DNA of 40,657 nucleotides from Mycobacterium sp. (GTDB lineage Bacteria > Actinomycetota > Actinomycetes > Mycobacteriales > Mycobacteriaceae), in NCBI GenBank assembly GCA_003165155.1, contig PLSK01000032.1:48300-88956 (forward strand). Direction: 5' to 3'. A model generated the notes under the pieces. The model saw only the letters and a list, made by a program, of their open reading frames with translations. It made no database searches and was not told the DNA's origin. Positions 18,627 to 28,190 of this stretch are shown here, piece by piece (the stretch's first letter is position 1; every line of letters begins with the position of its first letter). Both the position numbers and the translations under genes were made by a program.

Positions 18627-18702
18627 ATTGCGTGTTCCAGTTCAGCGGCAGCCCGGTCAGCTTGTCCCCCGCACTCCCTTACGACTCCTGCACACGCATG
18701 GC
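18627..18702 (+). repeat. Seam repeat R3 (degenerate)
   Basis: ATTGCGTGTTCCAGTTCAGCGGCAGCCCGGTCAGCTTGTCCCC... aligns to R1 with an internal deletion. Confidence 0.65.
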
Positions 18703-18787
18703 GTCGACCTCGCCGGGTCGCAGGATGACGATTCGCCAGACCGTGTCGGACTGGGCGCCTCACCGACTACGTGATAGGACTCCGCAT

Positions 18788-19072
18788 ATGGGCGATGACC
18801 TTTGGCTTTGGCGCCAGGACGGCGATCCCCGGTGGAGTGTCCTAGCAGTCTCGCTGCTGACGGGCAAGCCACCCGAACAGATCGACCCGTATGCGCCGCT
18901 GTCCGCTGACTGGTCGAAAGACGCGCGCCGGCGCATAAGTGAAGCCGAGGCAGCGACCGGGAGTGAAAGACTCGGGGATATCTTGCGGTACTGGGCACGC
19001 CGTGAACTCGGGATTGACGTCTTAGATCTCGGCGACGAAATCAGGATTCTCGAGTTTCCCGCCAACCTATGA
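18788..19072 (+). CDS. 94-aa hypothetical convergent with tape measure
   Basis: MGDDLWLWRQDGDPRWSVLAVSLLTGKPPEQIDPY... Confidence 0.5.
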   Translation: MGDDLWLWRQDGDPRWSVLAVSLLTGKPPEQIDPYAPLSADWSKDARRRISEAEAATGSERLGDILRYWARRELGIDVLDLGDEIRILEFPANL

Positions 19073-22000
19073 CTACGGCCATGCTCTGTAGTTGGCCAGG
19101 TGCGACTGTTGTTCCTGGGATTCCTTGAGCTTGATCGCGTCGAGGGCTTCGTCGAGGTTCCGCGTTCCTGACAGGTTGTAGGTGGGGCCCCCGCGGCTGG
19201 CGACTGCCGGCGCCTGCTGCGGCGGGTGATACGTCTGCCCCGAAGCATTCGCGGTCGTGCCCGGCGTGAGAGTGCCAACCATCAAGCTCGAGGGAATGTT
19301 CGCGATGTCGACGGCGATCTTGCCGCCCTCATTGAACAACCCAGCAACCATCGACCCGATATTTTTGCCGCCGCCGGGGAGCCCCTTCGTCGCGGCGCCG
19401 GCGGCGCCGGCGGCGCCGAACGTTCCAGCCGCGGCCGCCGCGGAGGCGGCCATCCCCGCCAGATTCCCGAGTGTGGATGCGCCCGACATGATGCCGGTCT
19501 TGATCGCCGGTAACACGTGATCGCCGCTGCCGGGCGTCCACGCGCCTTGCGGGGTTTGCGGGCCGGCGCCGTCAGGTTGAGGCGCGGTCGGAGCCTGCTG
19601 ACTGGCGGGGCCGAGCGGTGACAGCGCGGCCGGGGGCGCGGGCTTCCCGCCGGCCGGGCCGCCCGGCGCGGCCTGCGTCGGCTGCGGGGTCGGCGGCAAC
19701 ATGTGCTGCGCCGAGTCGGGACCCTGCTGAATCCCGGGCTGCATGTGCCGCGCTTGAGGCGCCTGCGGCTGTGCTTGCGACTGGTTGTTGATCGTCTGCG
19801 CCGCAGTCGTGATCGCCTGGTGGACATCCTGCGACTGAGGGCCGTTCAAGACGGTCTCGGTGTGACCGGAAGCGTTGAAGCCCAAGGTGCCCGTCGGCCA
19901 GTTTCCGCCAGTGTCATACCAGTGTGGGGAGCGGGACTGCCACAGCGACCACGCCGCGGCCGGCGAACCGTGATAGTCGGGCCGCGACTTCAGGTAGGCG
20001 AAAATGTAGGGCAGCTGCTGCATCGGATCATCAGTCTTCGATCCGCCGACCGATGCCCACGTGCTGTTCAAGAACTGGCCCAGACCGTAAGCGGACGAGC
20101 TCGGGTTTTGCGCCGTCGCTTTCCATCCTGACTCGTGGTCGATCAGCTGGTCGAAAGCGCTCCACTCGCCCGGCGGCATCCCCGACTGCAGGTACATCGC
20201 CCGGGCCCGCGTCTTGAGGTCACCGCCAGCGATCTGCGCGCGTAGCGCCGGCGACATCGCCCCCCCGCGGCCGGCTGCCGGGTTGGCGGCCGTGGCCGGG
20301 GTGCCGGCTGCCGCTGCGGTCTGGGTGAATACCGGCGCGACATCGGTTGCCCAATGAACGTGATCGCTGTGACCCGAGTAGCCCTCGTCACCGCCAGTGA
20401 AATAGCTCTGGTACTTATCGCCGGGATGGTCGACATCCTGCGCGCCGGCGATCCCCCAGTACGGACCCTTCGACGGGTCGAACGCGACCTCTTTGGCCGC
20501 CACCCCGGGGTCATAGTGGATGAGCTCGAGGGTTTGACTTGACAGGTTGTTCTTGATGAAGCTCGCGAACGAATCCATCCTGTCGCGGCCAGCTGGCCCG
20601 TAGTCGCCATCAGAAGGACTGAAGTCAAACGCGAAACCGGCGCTGTGAAGAGATCCGTGAGGATCGGTTTTCGCTGTTAGTCCGAACTGTTTCGCGAGCT
20701 GCGCGATCTGCGGCGGAATGTTGGAGCCTGCCGGTATCGCGCCGCCATCCCAGGTCGTCCCGGGCTTGTAGAGCGGCGAGAGGCCAGCGCGCTGCACTGC
20801 GGCCGTCGTCGTGCCGCCCAGCTGGATGTTGGCGCGCGAGTTCGGGTTGGCCGCGACCATATCCCCGGTAGGTGTCGCCGATCCGCCGGTGACAGCAGCA
20901 GTGGACCCAGCAGCAGCGACCGAGCTAGCCGTGCTGCCGGCGGCGGGCTGCCCGTTGATGACGGAAGTTACAGCGGGGTTCGCGCCACCCAACCCGCCGA
21001 ACAGGCCGAGCAGGTTGCCCCACTTACCGGTGGTCACGTCGTCGACATCGGTTCCGACCCCGCCGCCACCGAAGCGATCCAACATGCCAGTACCGAATTT
21101 GAGTCCGTCTTGCGTCCATTTATTCGACGGTGACAGCACCGATTTGCCGAGCCCGAAGAAGTCAAGTGCCCCGCTGTACAGGGTGGTCGCGGCCGACCCG
21201 AGTGTGTTGGCGCCCCAGTTCGCCAGCCAGCCCATCGTCTGCTGGCCCCACTGCGCCGTCGCAGCGGCCGGGTCCGCGGCGCGGCCAGCGCCGATCAGAC
21301 CAAACAGGCCGGGCATTCCCAGGAATGGATCGGGCTTTGCCGCCGCCGCCGCGGCGTTGCCCGGGCCCGGCGTCGCGTCGGCGCCGGCATTACCCCCTGG
21401 TCCCGGGGTTGCGTCGGCGCCTTTGTTGCCGCCGAGGTTTCCGAGGACGTTTTGTGTGCCGGCCATGAGCGCGGACATGATGCCGCCGCCACTATCAGGT
21501 GACGGCCCGGTCGGGCCGAGCGGGTCGCCGGTTTGAGGATTGACGTCGCCCGGGCCGCCGGGGTCGAAATGCGGGAGCAGACTGAGATCGACCTTGCCCT
21601 GGTTCGCCGCCCCCAAGAAGTCGTCGCCGAGTGTTTGGCGGCCAGTCTTGTTGCTGACCCACTCACTTGGATGGATGACAGCCTGGTAGCCGCCATCGGG
21701 AAGCGGGCCCGTCGCATGCGGTGTTGCGCCGCCCTCTTTGAAGGTGTACTTGCGCGCATCATCGCCCGACAGGCTGTAGGTCCACTTGTCGGCATTCGGC
21801 GGCACACCCTGCTCGACCGCTGTGCCGGACGCTTTGAACGCTTCCCGTTCCTGCTGGGTCGGTGCGTGCTTGGAGACGATCGCGACGTTTTTGCCATCCG
21901 ATGACACGACAGCATCCGAGCCGAACTCGCCGACGAATTCAGGCTTCAAGTGCGGCTGCGGCACAGCTGCAGCCTGAGATGCTGTCGCCTGGGAAACTGC

Positions 22001-25000
22001 GCTGGCCGCGCCGAACTTCTCGAAGTTCATCGACTGTCCGACGAGAAGCGCTTGCGACAGTGAAGTGCCACCACTTCCGACGACGATCTTGGCCATCTGC
22101 TCCAAGTCCCAGCCTGGAAGATCCTGGTGGATAGCGCCGGTGGCCTCGCGGACTTTCTTCAACGCGCCTGGTTCGCCGAGTAGGGCATCCGTCAAAACGT
22201 CTGGGGTGATGCCCTTCGCTGTGAGTGTGTCGCCGATGCCGCCCGGGGTGATCTCTGCATCGACCTGCTTCCTGACGAGTCCCCTCAGCGTGTTCATGTT
22301 CTTCTGGTAGAGGTTCTCGCCGCCGGGCAACACGCCAGAGATGAGATCCTGGCCGGAGTCTCCCCCGATTCCCAATGATTCTGCGGCGCCCAGGGCGTTC
22401 CCTCGAGCTGCGGCAGGATCGGAGGGATTGTAGTTGGTGAGCTCGTCGGCGATCTTTTTCCGCGTCTCCGTGCCAGTCATGTTGGTGACTTTGTCCAAAG
22501 TCGAGATCAGCTGGTCGGTTTCGGTCTGCACGGCGTGGACGTAGTTAGCTGCGTCGTTCATGCCCTGGTGCAGCTTCTCGACGAACATCATCACCAGCGG
22601 AATACCGACTGAGGTCAATGCGGCCAGCGGGCCGGCAGCTGATGACAGGAAACTCACCGCGCCGGCGAGCTTGCCGACACCTTCCTCGCCAGCTACCTTC
22701 TGGAAAATAGTTGCAGTCGTGGACATTTCGCGATCGGCCAGGAGACGGGTGTTGGTGATCTCGTTCTGGACGCTGCGTAGCTTGGTGGCGCCCAGGTTCA
22801 GCCCGTCACCGAGCACTGTGAAAACTGGGCTGAGGCTCTTCCATGCCAGGAAGCCTTCGGCGACGCCCTGCGTCAGCCCGGGGAAGTCTTTCAGTAGTCC
22901 CGTGGCGACGTTCAGTAGCGGAATCCAGCCGCCGACAGCGTCGCGGGCCGCGCCGAACACGCTCCCGAAGATGCCTGGGAGGGCCTCGAGTATCGGTTTG
23001 ATCTGCTGCAACTCCACTTTGCCGTCTTCGAAGAGTTTGCGCAGATCGTCTCGGCCCTTGGTCGAGTTCAGGAAGTCTGCTAGTTTCTTGGTGCCGTCTT
23101 CCAGCTGCTTCAACAGTCCTTCGCCGCCAAGGGCTTTCGAGACGCCGTTCACCGATTGCCCGATGTTGATCAGGATGTTTCCGAGCTCGGTGAATCCGGT
23201 GAGGCCGTCGTTGATCCACTTGTCGAGCCGGCCGTCCTTGTCGGCTGCGGAGATGAAAGCATTGAATCGGTCGGCGGCTTTACCCATCCCGTCTGCCAGC
23301 CGCGGAAGCGTGTCAGCGCCAGCGGCCGCGAGCGTGCCGACAGCGTGGATGATGGGGTCGATCGACGTCTTCAGCAGAGTCTGCGCCTGTGCTGTATCGC
23401 CGAAGATCCGTGTCAGAAGATTCTTGGTGGAGTCATTTCCCAGCGAGCCGAACAGCGTCTTGAAGTCGCTGTTCATCGACGTCGCGACCGCACCCATGCC
23501 AGTCTTGAGTGTCGGAAGATCCGATGCGACAAGCGTTTTGAGGCTTGTCGACATTCCCGCAAACAAGTTTTGCGACGTGTTGGTTTGCAGTTCCTTCAGC
23601 GGGCCGCTGCGAACGAGGTCGAAGATTGTTTTGGCGAACTCTTGCGCGTTCGGCGACAGCTGCGCCATCACAGTGTTCAGCGCGCGCTGCGACGCCGACA
23701 CCTTCGTGTTGACGTCGTTGACCCGCTCCTGTGCCTGCGCGACACGCTGGTGCGCGCCAGCGAGCCGGTCGTCGGCCTGGGTGACCCTGTCGCCGATGTC
23801 AGCCTGGCGGGTGCGCAGCTTGTTCTGGTTCTCCGTCGACTCCGCGACGCGCTGGTCAGCCGACAAGACCCGCAGCTGGGCTTCCTGCCGGTCCAGCCCA
23901 TCCTTGAAGTGTCCAGTCGCCAAATCCCGGCGCGCTTTCTGCGCCTCCAAGACCGCTTCCGCAGTGTCGATCTGGCCGCCGCGTAGCTGCAGGTTAAGGT
24001 CTTCCATCTCCTGCCTGCTGTCACGCACCGCGCGGGACCGCTCCCGCTCGGCGTCCCCCTGTTCCCGGGTCGCCGTCGTGAGCTGTTCGTTGGCCTGACG
24101 AACCTCAATCGCATGCTGCCGTGACTCTTCACCGGACTGCGCGGCATCAGTTCCCAGCGCTTTGTACGCCTCACCGACGCCATGAACACCAACCAGCAGC
24201 GTGGCCAGCGACGCGCCGACACCAGCGAAAATCCCGGGCAACGCCAGACTCGCGCCGGCCAGCTGCTGCACCGCGGCGACAACCTCACCAACCCCCAGAG
24301 CCATCGCCGGCAGCATCCCGATCACCGGCGCCATATCGGAGAAAGCATCAGCCAGATGGCTTACCGGGAACGCCTTCTCGAAATCCTTACCCAGCGTGCT
24401 GAGCTCGCGGGACAAGTCCCGGCTCTTCTTGATCTCGTCATCGACAGTGCGAACAAGATCCTGGCTGGCATACGTCGCCCGCTGCCGGGCCCGCGTCGTG
24501 TCGTCGATCGACGCGGCGAGGCTCGCTTCCACCTGCTGCGCCCGCCGCCGCACATTCGCGCCACTATCAACGGCCTGGGCCTCAGCCGATTCAGCCTGCT
24601 GAGCACGGAACTTCGCCCGGGCAAGCGACTCTTCCAGCTTCGTCAGTTCTTCTGTCGTCGAGCCGAGGGCTTTGCGCATCTCGTTGAGGTTGTTTTCATT
24701 CCTGGCGATCCCTGCCAGGTCGCCTTTCGCGCGAGCCCGCTCAAGCGCATTCTCGGCTGCGATGAGCAGCGGGTTGATCTCGGCGGCCCGGTTTTCGCGC
24801 GCATCAGAGAATTTCTGCTCGAGCCGATCTACCTCGGCATTCGCCTGGGCTGTGCGCCGGCGGGCACTCTCGATCCCGCGCTCCGATTGGACGATTGCGG
24901 CGTTAGCGGACGCGGCCTGTAGCCGGTTATTCGCGACGCGGCGATCCGACGCGATTATGCCGTCGTTGGCGCGCTCCACTGCGCGCCGCGCATTCTCCAC

Positions 25001-25318
25001 CGCACGCGAGAACCGGGACACCGCGGTCTCATCCACATTGACGCGGATGTCCATCGGGCGCGACTCCTGCTCGACGCGCATCCGGTCGATCTCTTCACGG
25101 GCCCGCGCGGTCTCGGTCTGCACACGCACATGCACCGGACGCTCCCGCTGGCCGTCACGGAACTTGTCGATGTCCTCGCGCGCCTTCTCGACGTCTGCAC
25201 GGACCTGTATCGAGAACTCGGCCAGCTGGCCTCTCATCTGCGTGTCGAGATCCTTACGGAACTGGCTCGCATCAGGAACGATCCGCAATCGGGCATCGCC
25301 GGCGTCGTACATGGCCAT
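19073..25318 (-). CDS. Phage tape measure protein (2081 aa) with SLT-type and M15/VanY-like wall-hydrolase regions
   Basis: Coiled-coil N-term, hydrophobic middle, ESGWKATAQNPSSSAYGLGQFLNSTW, HSAGFAFDFSP...HSDHVHW. Confidence 0.9.
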   Translation of the reverse strand: MAMYDAGDARLRIVPDASQFRKDLDTQMRGQLAEFSIQVRADVEKAREDIDKFRDGQRERPVHVRVQTETARAREEIDRMRVEQESRPMDIRVNVDETAVSRFSRAVENARRAVERANDGIIASDRRVANNRLQAASANAAIVQSERGIESARRRTAQANAEVDRLEQKFSDARENRAAEINPLLIAAENALERARAKGDLAGIARNENNLNEMRKALGSTTEELTKLEESLARAKFRAQQAESAEAQAVDSGANVRRRAQQVEASLAASIDDTTRARQRATYASQDLVRTVDDEIKKSRDLSRELSTLGKDFEKAFPVSHLADAFSDMAPVIGMLPAMALGVGEVVAAVQQLAGASLALPGIFAGVGASLATLLVGVHGVGEAYKALGTDAAQSGEESRQHAIEVRQANEQLTTATREQGDAERERSRAVRDSRQEMEDLNLQLRGGQIDTAEAVLEAQKARRDLATGHFKDGLDRQEAQLRVLSADQRVAESTENQNKLRTRQADIGDRVTQADDRLAGAHQRVAQAQERVNDVNTKVSASQRALNTVMAQLSPNAQEFAKTIFDLVRSGPLKELQTNTSQNLFAGMSTSLKTLVASDLPTLKTGMGAVATSMNSDFKTLFGSLGNDSTKNLLTRIFGDTAQAQTLLKTSIDPIIHAVGTLAAAGADTLPRLADGMGKAADRFNAFISAADKDGRLDKWINDGLTGFTELGNILINIGQSVNGVSKALGGEGLLKQLEDGTKKLADFLNSTKGRDDLRKLFEDGKVELQQIKPILEALPGIFGSVFGAARDAVGGWIPLLNVATGLLKDFPGLTQGVAEGFLAWKSLSPVFTVLGDGLNLGATKLRSVQNEITNTRLLADREMSTTATIFQKVAGEEGVGKLAGAVSFLSSAAGPLAALTSVGIPLVMMFVEKLHQGMNDAANYVHAVQTETDQLISTLDKVTNMTGTETRKKIADELTNYNPSDPAAARGNALGAAESLGIGGDSGQDLISGVLPGGENLYQKNMNTLRGLVRKQVDAEITPGGIGDTLTAKGITPDVLTDALLGEPGALKKVREATGAIHQDLPGWDLEQMAKIVVGSGGTSLSQALLVGQSMNFEKFGAASAVSQATASQAAAVPQPHLKPEFVGEFGSDAVVSSDGKNVAIVSKHAPTQQEREAFKASGTAVEQGVPPNADKWTYSLSGDDARKYTFKEGGATPHATGPLPDGGYQAVIHPSEWVSNKTGRQTLGDDFLGAANQGKVDLSLLPHFDPGGPGDVNPQTGDPLGPTGPSPDSGGGIMSALMAGTQNVLGNLGGNKGADATPGPGGNAGADATPGPGNAAAAAAKPDPFLGMPGLFGLIGAGRAADPAAATAQWGQQTMGWLANWGANTLGSAATTLYSGALDFFGLGKSVLSPSNKWTQDGLKFGTGMLDRFGGGGVGTDVDDVTTGKWGNLLGLFGGLGGANPAVTSVINGQPAAGSTASSVAAAGSTAAVTGGSATPTGDMVAANPNSRANIQLGGTTTAAVQRAGLSPLYKPGTTWDGGAIPAGSNIPPQIAQLAKQFGLTAKTDPHGSLHSAGFAFDFSPSDGDYGPAGRDRMDSFASFIKNNLSSQTLELIHYDPGVAAKEVAFDPSKGPYWGIAGAQDVDHPGDKYQSYFTGGDEGYSGHSDHVHWATDVAPVFTQTAAAAGTPATAANPAAGRGGAMSPALRAQIAGGDLKTRARAMYLQSGMPPGEWSAFDQLIDHESGWKATAQNPSSSAYGLGQFLNSTWASVGGSKTDDPMQQLPYIFAYLKSRPDYHGSPAAAWSLWQSRSPHWYDTGGNWPTGTLGFNASGHTETVLNGPQSQDVHQAITTAAQTINNQSQAQPQAPQARHMQPGIQQGPDSAQHMLPPTPQPTQAAPGGPAGGKPAPPAALSPLGPASQQAPTAPQPDGAGPQTPQGAWTPGSGDHVLPAIKTGIMSGASTLGNLAGMAASAAAAAGTFGAAGAAGAATKGLPGGGKNIGSMVAGLFNEGGKIAVDIANIPSSLMVGTLTPGTTANASGQTYHPPQQAPAVASRGGPTYNLSGTRNLDEALDAIKLKESQEQQSHLANYRAWP

Positions 25319-25581
25319 CAGCGACCCCTACCGCCAGAGCGGCGACGATCCCGGTACGCCTTCAACCGGCATGCATCGGAACACCACCGCCGAACAGCAC
25401 CGCGGGCCGTGTTGCGCACAGGCTGCCCACACCAGCTGCACGAAACCGCTGTCGGGCGGTACCCAAGGTACCCAAAACCGCTACTCATCAGCCGAAACAC
25501 CCTGAAAAACCGCGTACGGGCCAAAACCCCCAGAGTCGTACATCTTGCGAGCCACAGTGCACCCCGGACGGGGGCGGCCAC
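25318..25581 (-). CDS. Small zinc-finger protein upstream of tape measure
   Basis: CSWCGQPVRNTARGAVRRWCSDACRLKAYRDRRR. Confidence 0.55.
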   Translation of the reverse strand: MAAPVRGALWLARCTTLGVLARTRFFRVFRLMSSGFGYLGYRPTAVSCSWCGQPVRNTARGAVRRWCSDACRLKAYRDRRRSGGRGR

Positions 25582-25610
25582 CGGGGGGCGGGGTGGTCCC
25601 CATGGGGGGT

Positions 25611-25639
25611 GAGGAGAGTTTCAACCCGAAACTCTCCTC
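25611..25639. terminator. 12-bp perfect stem-loop GAGGAGAGTTTC-AACCC-GAAACTCTCCTC (terminator or regulatory hairpin)
   Basis: Read directly; no T-tract. Confidence 0.55.
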
Positions 25640-25663
25640 GTTGAGCTGCGGCGATGGTCTCAT

Positions 25664-25728
25664 GGTTGACGTCTTCCAGCGTGCAGCCGACTCGAGCGCG
25701 CCACGGTTGACGTCTTCCAGCGTGCAGC
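25664..25728 (+). repeat. 24-bp exact direct repeat GGTTGACGTCTTCCAGCGTGCAGC (41-bp period)
   Basis: Copies 25664-25687 and 25705-25728. Confidence 0.9.
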
Positions 25729-25772
25729 TGGCGCGGAGGTGGCCGGCGCCAGCAAGATGGTCGCGGCTGCGG

Positions 25773-26150
25773 TCATCGCTTGAACCCGGGGTGGCGTTCG
25801 GGCGTGCGCTTCCAACTGTTGCGGCCGCGTTTGGCTTGCTTCTGGGTTTCGACGTTGTGGCAGTTGTGGCAGACGGCTCGAAGGTTGCGCGGGTCGCGCG
25901 GGTTTCCGCCTTCGCTGATGGCCAGGATCTTGTCGACGATGTTCGCGGCGCCAGTGCATCCGGGCGCTTTGATTTGGCATTGATGGTTGTCGCGTTTGAG
26001 GATCTGTAGGCGGAGTTTGCGCCATTCGTGTGTGTGGACGAATTGCGCGCTGGCTGTCTGTTTCTCGGACCACGTCATGCCGCTGCTACCTCCGTCTGCG
26101 GGGGGTCGTCGGCGGGGTGTTCCGGCGGCGGGCGCGCTGGTCACTGTCAT
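25773..26150 (-). CDS. HNH endonuclease
   Basis: CQIKAPGCTGAANIVDKILAISEGGNPRDPRNLRAVCHNCHNVETQ. Confidence 0.85.
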   Translation of the reverse strand: MTVTSAPAAGTPRRRPPADGGSSGMTWSEKQTASAQFVHTHEWRKLRLQILKRDNHQCQIKAPGCTGAANIVDKILAISEGGNPRDPRNLRAVCHNCHNVETQKQAKRGRNSWKRTPERHPGFKR

Positions 26151-26219
26151 CGGCTACCGGCGGCGCAGCGCAACGCAGCGGAGTCAGGATCTCCGTCTGG
26201 CTGCGCCGCGCCGCCGTGG

Positions 26220-26381
26220 TCATCGGTTGTCGGTCTCGTCGGGTTCGGGCGCATAGCCGAACTCTCGGCGCAGCTCAGCGACGGCCTCTCGGTATGTCGG
26301 TTTCTCGGGTGGGTAGCCGTATTTTCGGCGCAGCTCTGCGACGGCCTCTCGGTATGTCGGTTTCTCGGTCTCGTCGGTCAT
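26220..26381 (-). CDS. 53-aa protein with internal 20-aa tandem duplication
   Basis: EKPTYREAVAELRRKYGYPP / EKPTYREAVAELRREFGYAP. Confidence 0.6.
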   Translation of the reverse strand: MTDETEKPTYREAVAELRRKYGYPPEKPTYREAVAELRREFGYAPEPDETDNR

Positions 26382-26665
26382 TTCGTGTCTTTCGTGTTGT
26401 TGATCAGGTAGTGGTGAACTGCGCGGCCGGACGCGACCGCGGGTGATGGTGCGCGCTGTCTCTGGGTCGATTGCCCGGTTCATGTACGGCCGTGAGCAGG
26501 CCGGGACATTGTTTCCGGTGATGGTGATTTCTCGTGGCGCCTCGACGTCGGCGGGTTTTGGTTTTGTGGCGGCGAGTCGTAGAAGGTCATCAGGCGTGAG
26601 CGGGGTGTTCCGGTACGTTTGCATCAGTGAGCCGGTTATGTGGTCAGAGTTCATGGGTCGGTCCT

Positions 26666-27073
26666 TTACTGTCTCGTGGCTTTGGTGCCGTGGCGTTTTG
26701 CGACGGCAGCTCGTCCTGCGTCGCCGGGCCGTTCGATCGGTGCGGGGCGCGGATGTTCGACGCCGAACCGCTTCTTGATCTCGGCTCGGGCGTTGTCGCC
26801 GGGACGGGTGGCCGGCGGGTGGCCGGCCAAATGGATGGCGGTCAGATGGCCAATGACCTTTTCCCCGTCGACGGCACCGGATTCGTTGGTGAACGCGGCC
26901 GGGTTAGCGGCGGAAACGAAAGCGTCGAGCTGCGAACCAGACAGGACTTTGGCTGCGTGGGTTCGGATCTGCTCGGCCGCGTCTGGGGCTCGGAGTTTAG
27001 CGGTGAGTGCGGCGAATTCACCGGCGCTCATCCGGGTGATGGCTTCCTCTGCTTCAGCCGGCAAGTCGGGCAT
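26666..27073 (-). CDS. Phage hypothetical protein
   Basis: 135-aa ORF in leftward operon. Confidence 0.55.
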   Translation of the reverse strand: MPDLPAEAEEAITRMSAGEFAALTAKLRAPDAAEQIRTHAAKVLSGSQLDAFVSAANPAAFTNESGAVDGEKVIGHLTAIHLAGHPPATRPGDNARAEIKKRFGVEHPRPAPIERPGDAGRAAVAKRHGTKATRQ

Positions 27074-27422
27074 TTCGGCGCCTCTCCTTGTATGTCATCA
27101 CTTCTGCCTCTTCGATGAGCCATCGGCCGCTGACCTTCACGGCGCCCAGTTCGGGGGCGATCTGTCGGACGAAGCGGGTTGTGCAGCGGAGAATTTCCGC
27201 GGCTTCCCGAACGCCGATGGGAGCTTTCGCTTCTGATTGTCCTGGCGTGCAACCTGTTGCACTTCCGGATGCGGAAGTGGAAACCTCGAGTTCGAGTGCG
27301 CGCACAAGCTCCGACTCCCACCCTTGTATGGGCGGCTTGGGTGGGAGTTTGTCTCCGCGCCTGGCCTTCAGTTCCTGGTCAGCGGCGAATAACGCCAGCC
27401 GAAGCAGACGTGGTGTCAGCAT
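27054..27422 (-). CDS. Helix-turn-helix DNA-binding protein (AlpA/MerR-like)
   Basis: IGVREAAEILRCTTRFVRQIAPELGAVKVSGRWLIEEAEV. Confidence 0.65.
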   Translation of the reverse strand: MLTPRLLRLALFAADQELKARRGDKLPPKPPIQGWESELVRALELEVSTSASGSATGCTPGQSEAKAPIGVREAAEILRCTTRFVRQIAPELGAVKVSGRWLIEEAEVMTYKERRRNARLAG

Positions 27423-27601
27423 CCACCAACGCCGCGCTGTTGTACTCGCTCGTAGGCGTCGTACAACGCCAGGATGAGATCGCGTGTCTCGTCGAGCTCG
27501 AGATCGAATTGCAGCCCAGGCCCGGCGGTTAGCGTGATCGGCCGCGCGGTTGTGCCGTTGGTGATCACATTCGCCCGGAACCGTTTGGGCCGTATCCGCA
27601 T
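27416..27601 (-). CDS. 61-aa hypothetical
   Basis: Overlaps next gene start; leftward operon. Confidence 0.5.
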   Translation of the reverse strand: MRIRPKRFRANVITNGTTARPITLTAGPGLQFDLELDETRDLILALYDAYERVQQRGVGGC

Positions 27602-27686
27602 GGGACTCTCCTTTCGTTGTCAGAGGGTTCGGTCACCGCGGGCCCGGACGCCGTTGTCGCGGGCCCGCGGTGAATTAGACGAAGCG

Positions 27687-28190
27687 CTAGAAGACTTCGC
27701 CCGCGGGGACGAGCCGCGCGACCCGAACGTGGATCTCCTGGCACTCGGGATCAATGGTGACTTCGTAGATGCCTGGTGACGGGACGTCGGGATCACCCGA
27801 CGGCAGGTTTCCACGCCACGACCGTCGTTCCTCCTGCTGCGGGTCGTAATGCCAGACATGGCTTGTGGTGAGACCGAGTTGAATCTCTTTACTCGACTTC
27901 ACACGGCGCCCGTCTGAGTAGTGGTGAAGGTCACCGAATTGTGCTGCGAGAGAAGTTATTTCCTTGCCGATGGCGTCGATCGCGTCTAGCTCGGTTTCGT
28001 GATCCTCGTCGCACTCGGAACCGCCGATAGCGTCGGTGGTCCAGTCAGTTCGCTCCCGGAGAATCGCTGCGGCGTACTTCAGCACGTCGGTCGCCTTGCA
28101 GTAGTCGGCTTCGAAATCAATCATTGGTTGGGTTCCCTTCTCATTTGTTGTGGTGGTGGTGATTTCGTTGTGGTGCTCAGTGGTGGTCAT
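27687..28190 (-). CDS. Phage hypothetical protein
   Basis: MTTTEHHNEITTTTTNEKGTQPMIDFEADYCKATDVLKYAA... Confidence 0.6.
   Translation of the reverse strand: MTTTEHHNEITTTTTNEKGTQPMIDFEADYCKATDVLKYAAAILRERTDWTTDAIGGSECDEDHETELDAIDAIGKEITSLAAQFGDLHHYSDGRRVKSSKEIQLGLTTSHVWHYDPQQEERRSWRGNLPSGDPDVPSPGIYEVTIDPECQEIHVRVARLVPAGEVF

Noticed and set aside
23156-23986. 276-aa + strand ORF opposite TMP
   Set aside because: Shadow ORF with Arg/Val-rich low-quality composition and no motifs.
22560-24098. 512-aa + strand ORF opposite the tape measure gene
   Set aside because: Antisense to a long, well-supported TMP; Ser/Arg-rich composition typical of GC-rich shadow ORFs.
26249-26368. Possible CRISPR-like repeat
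   Set aside because: Only two adjacent in-frame copies without spacers; it is an intragenic tandem duplication.
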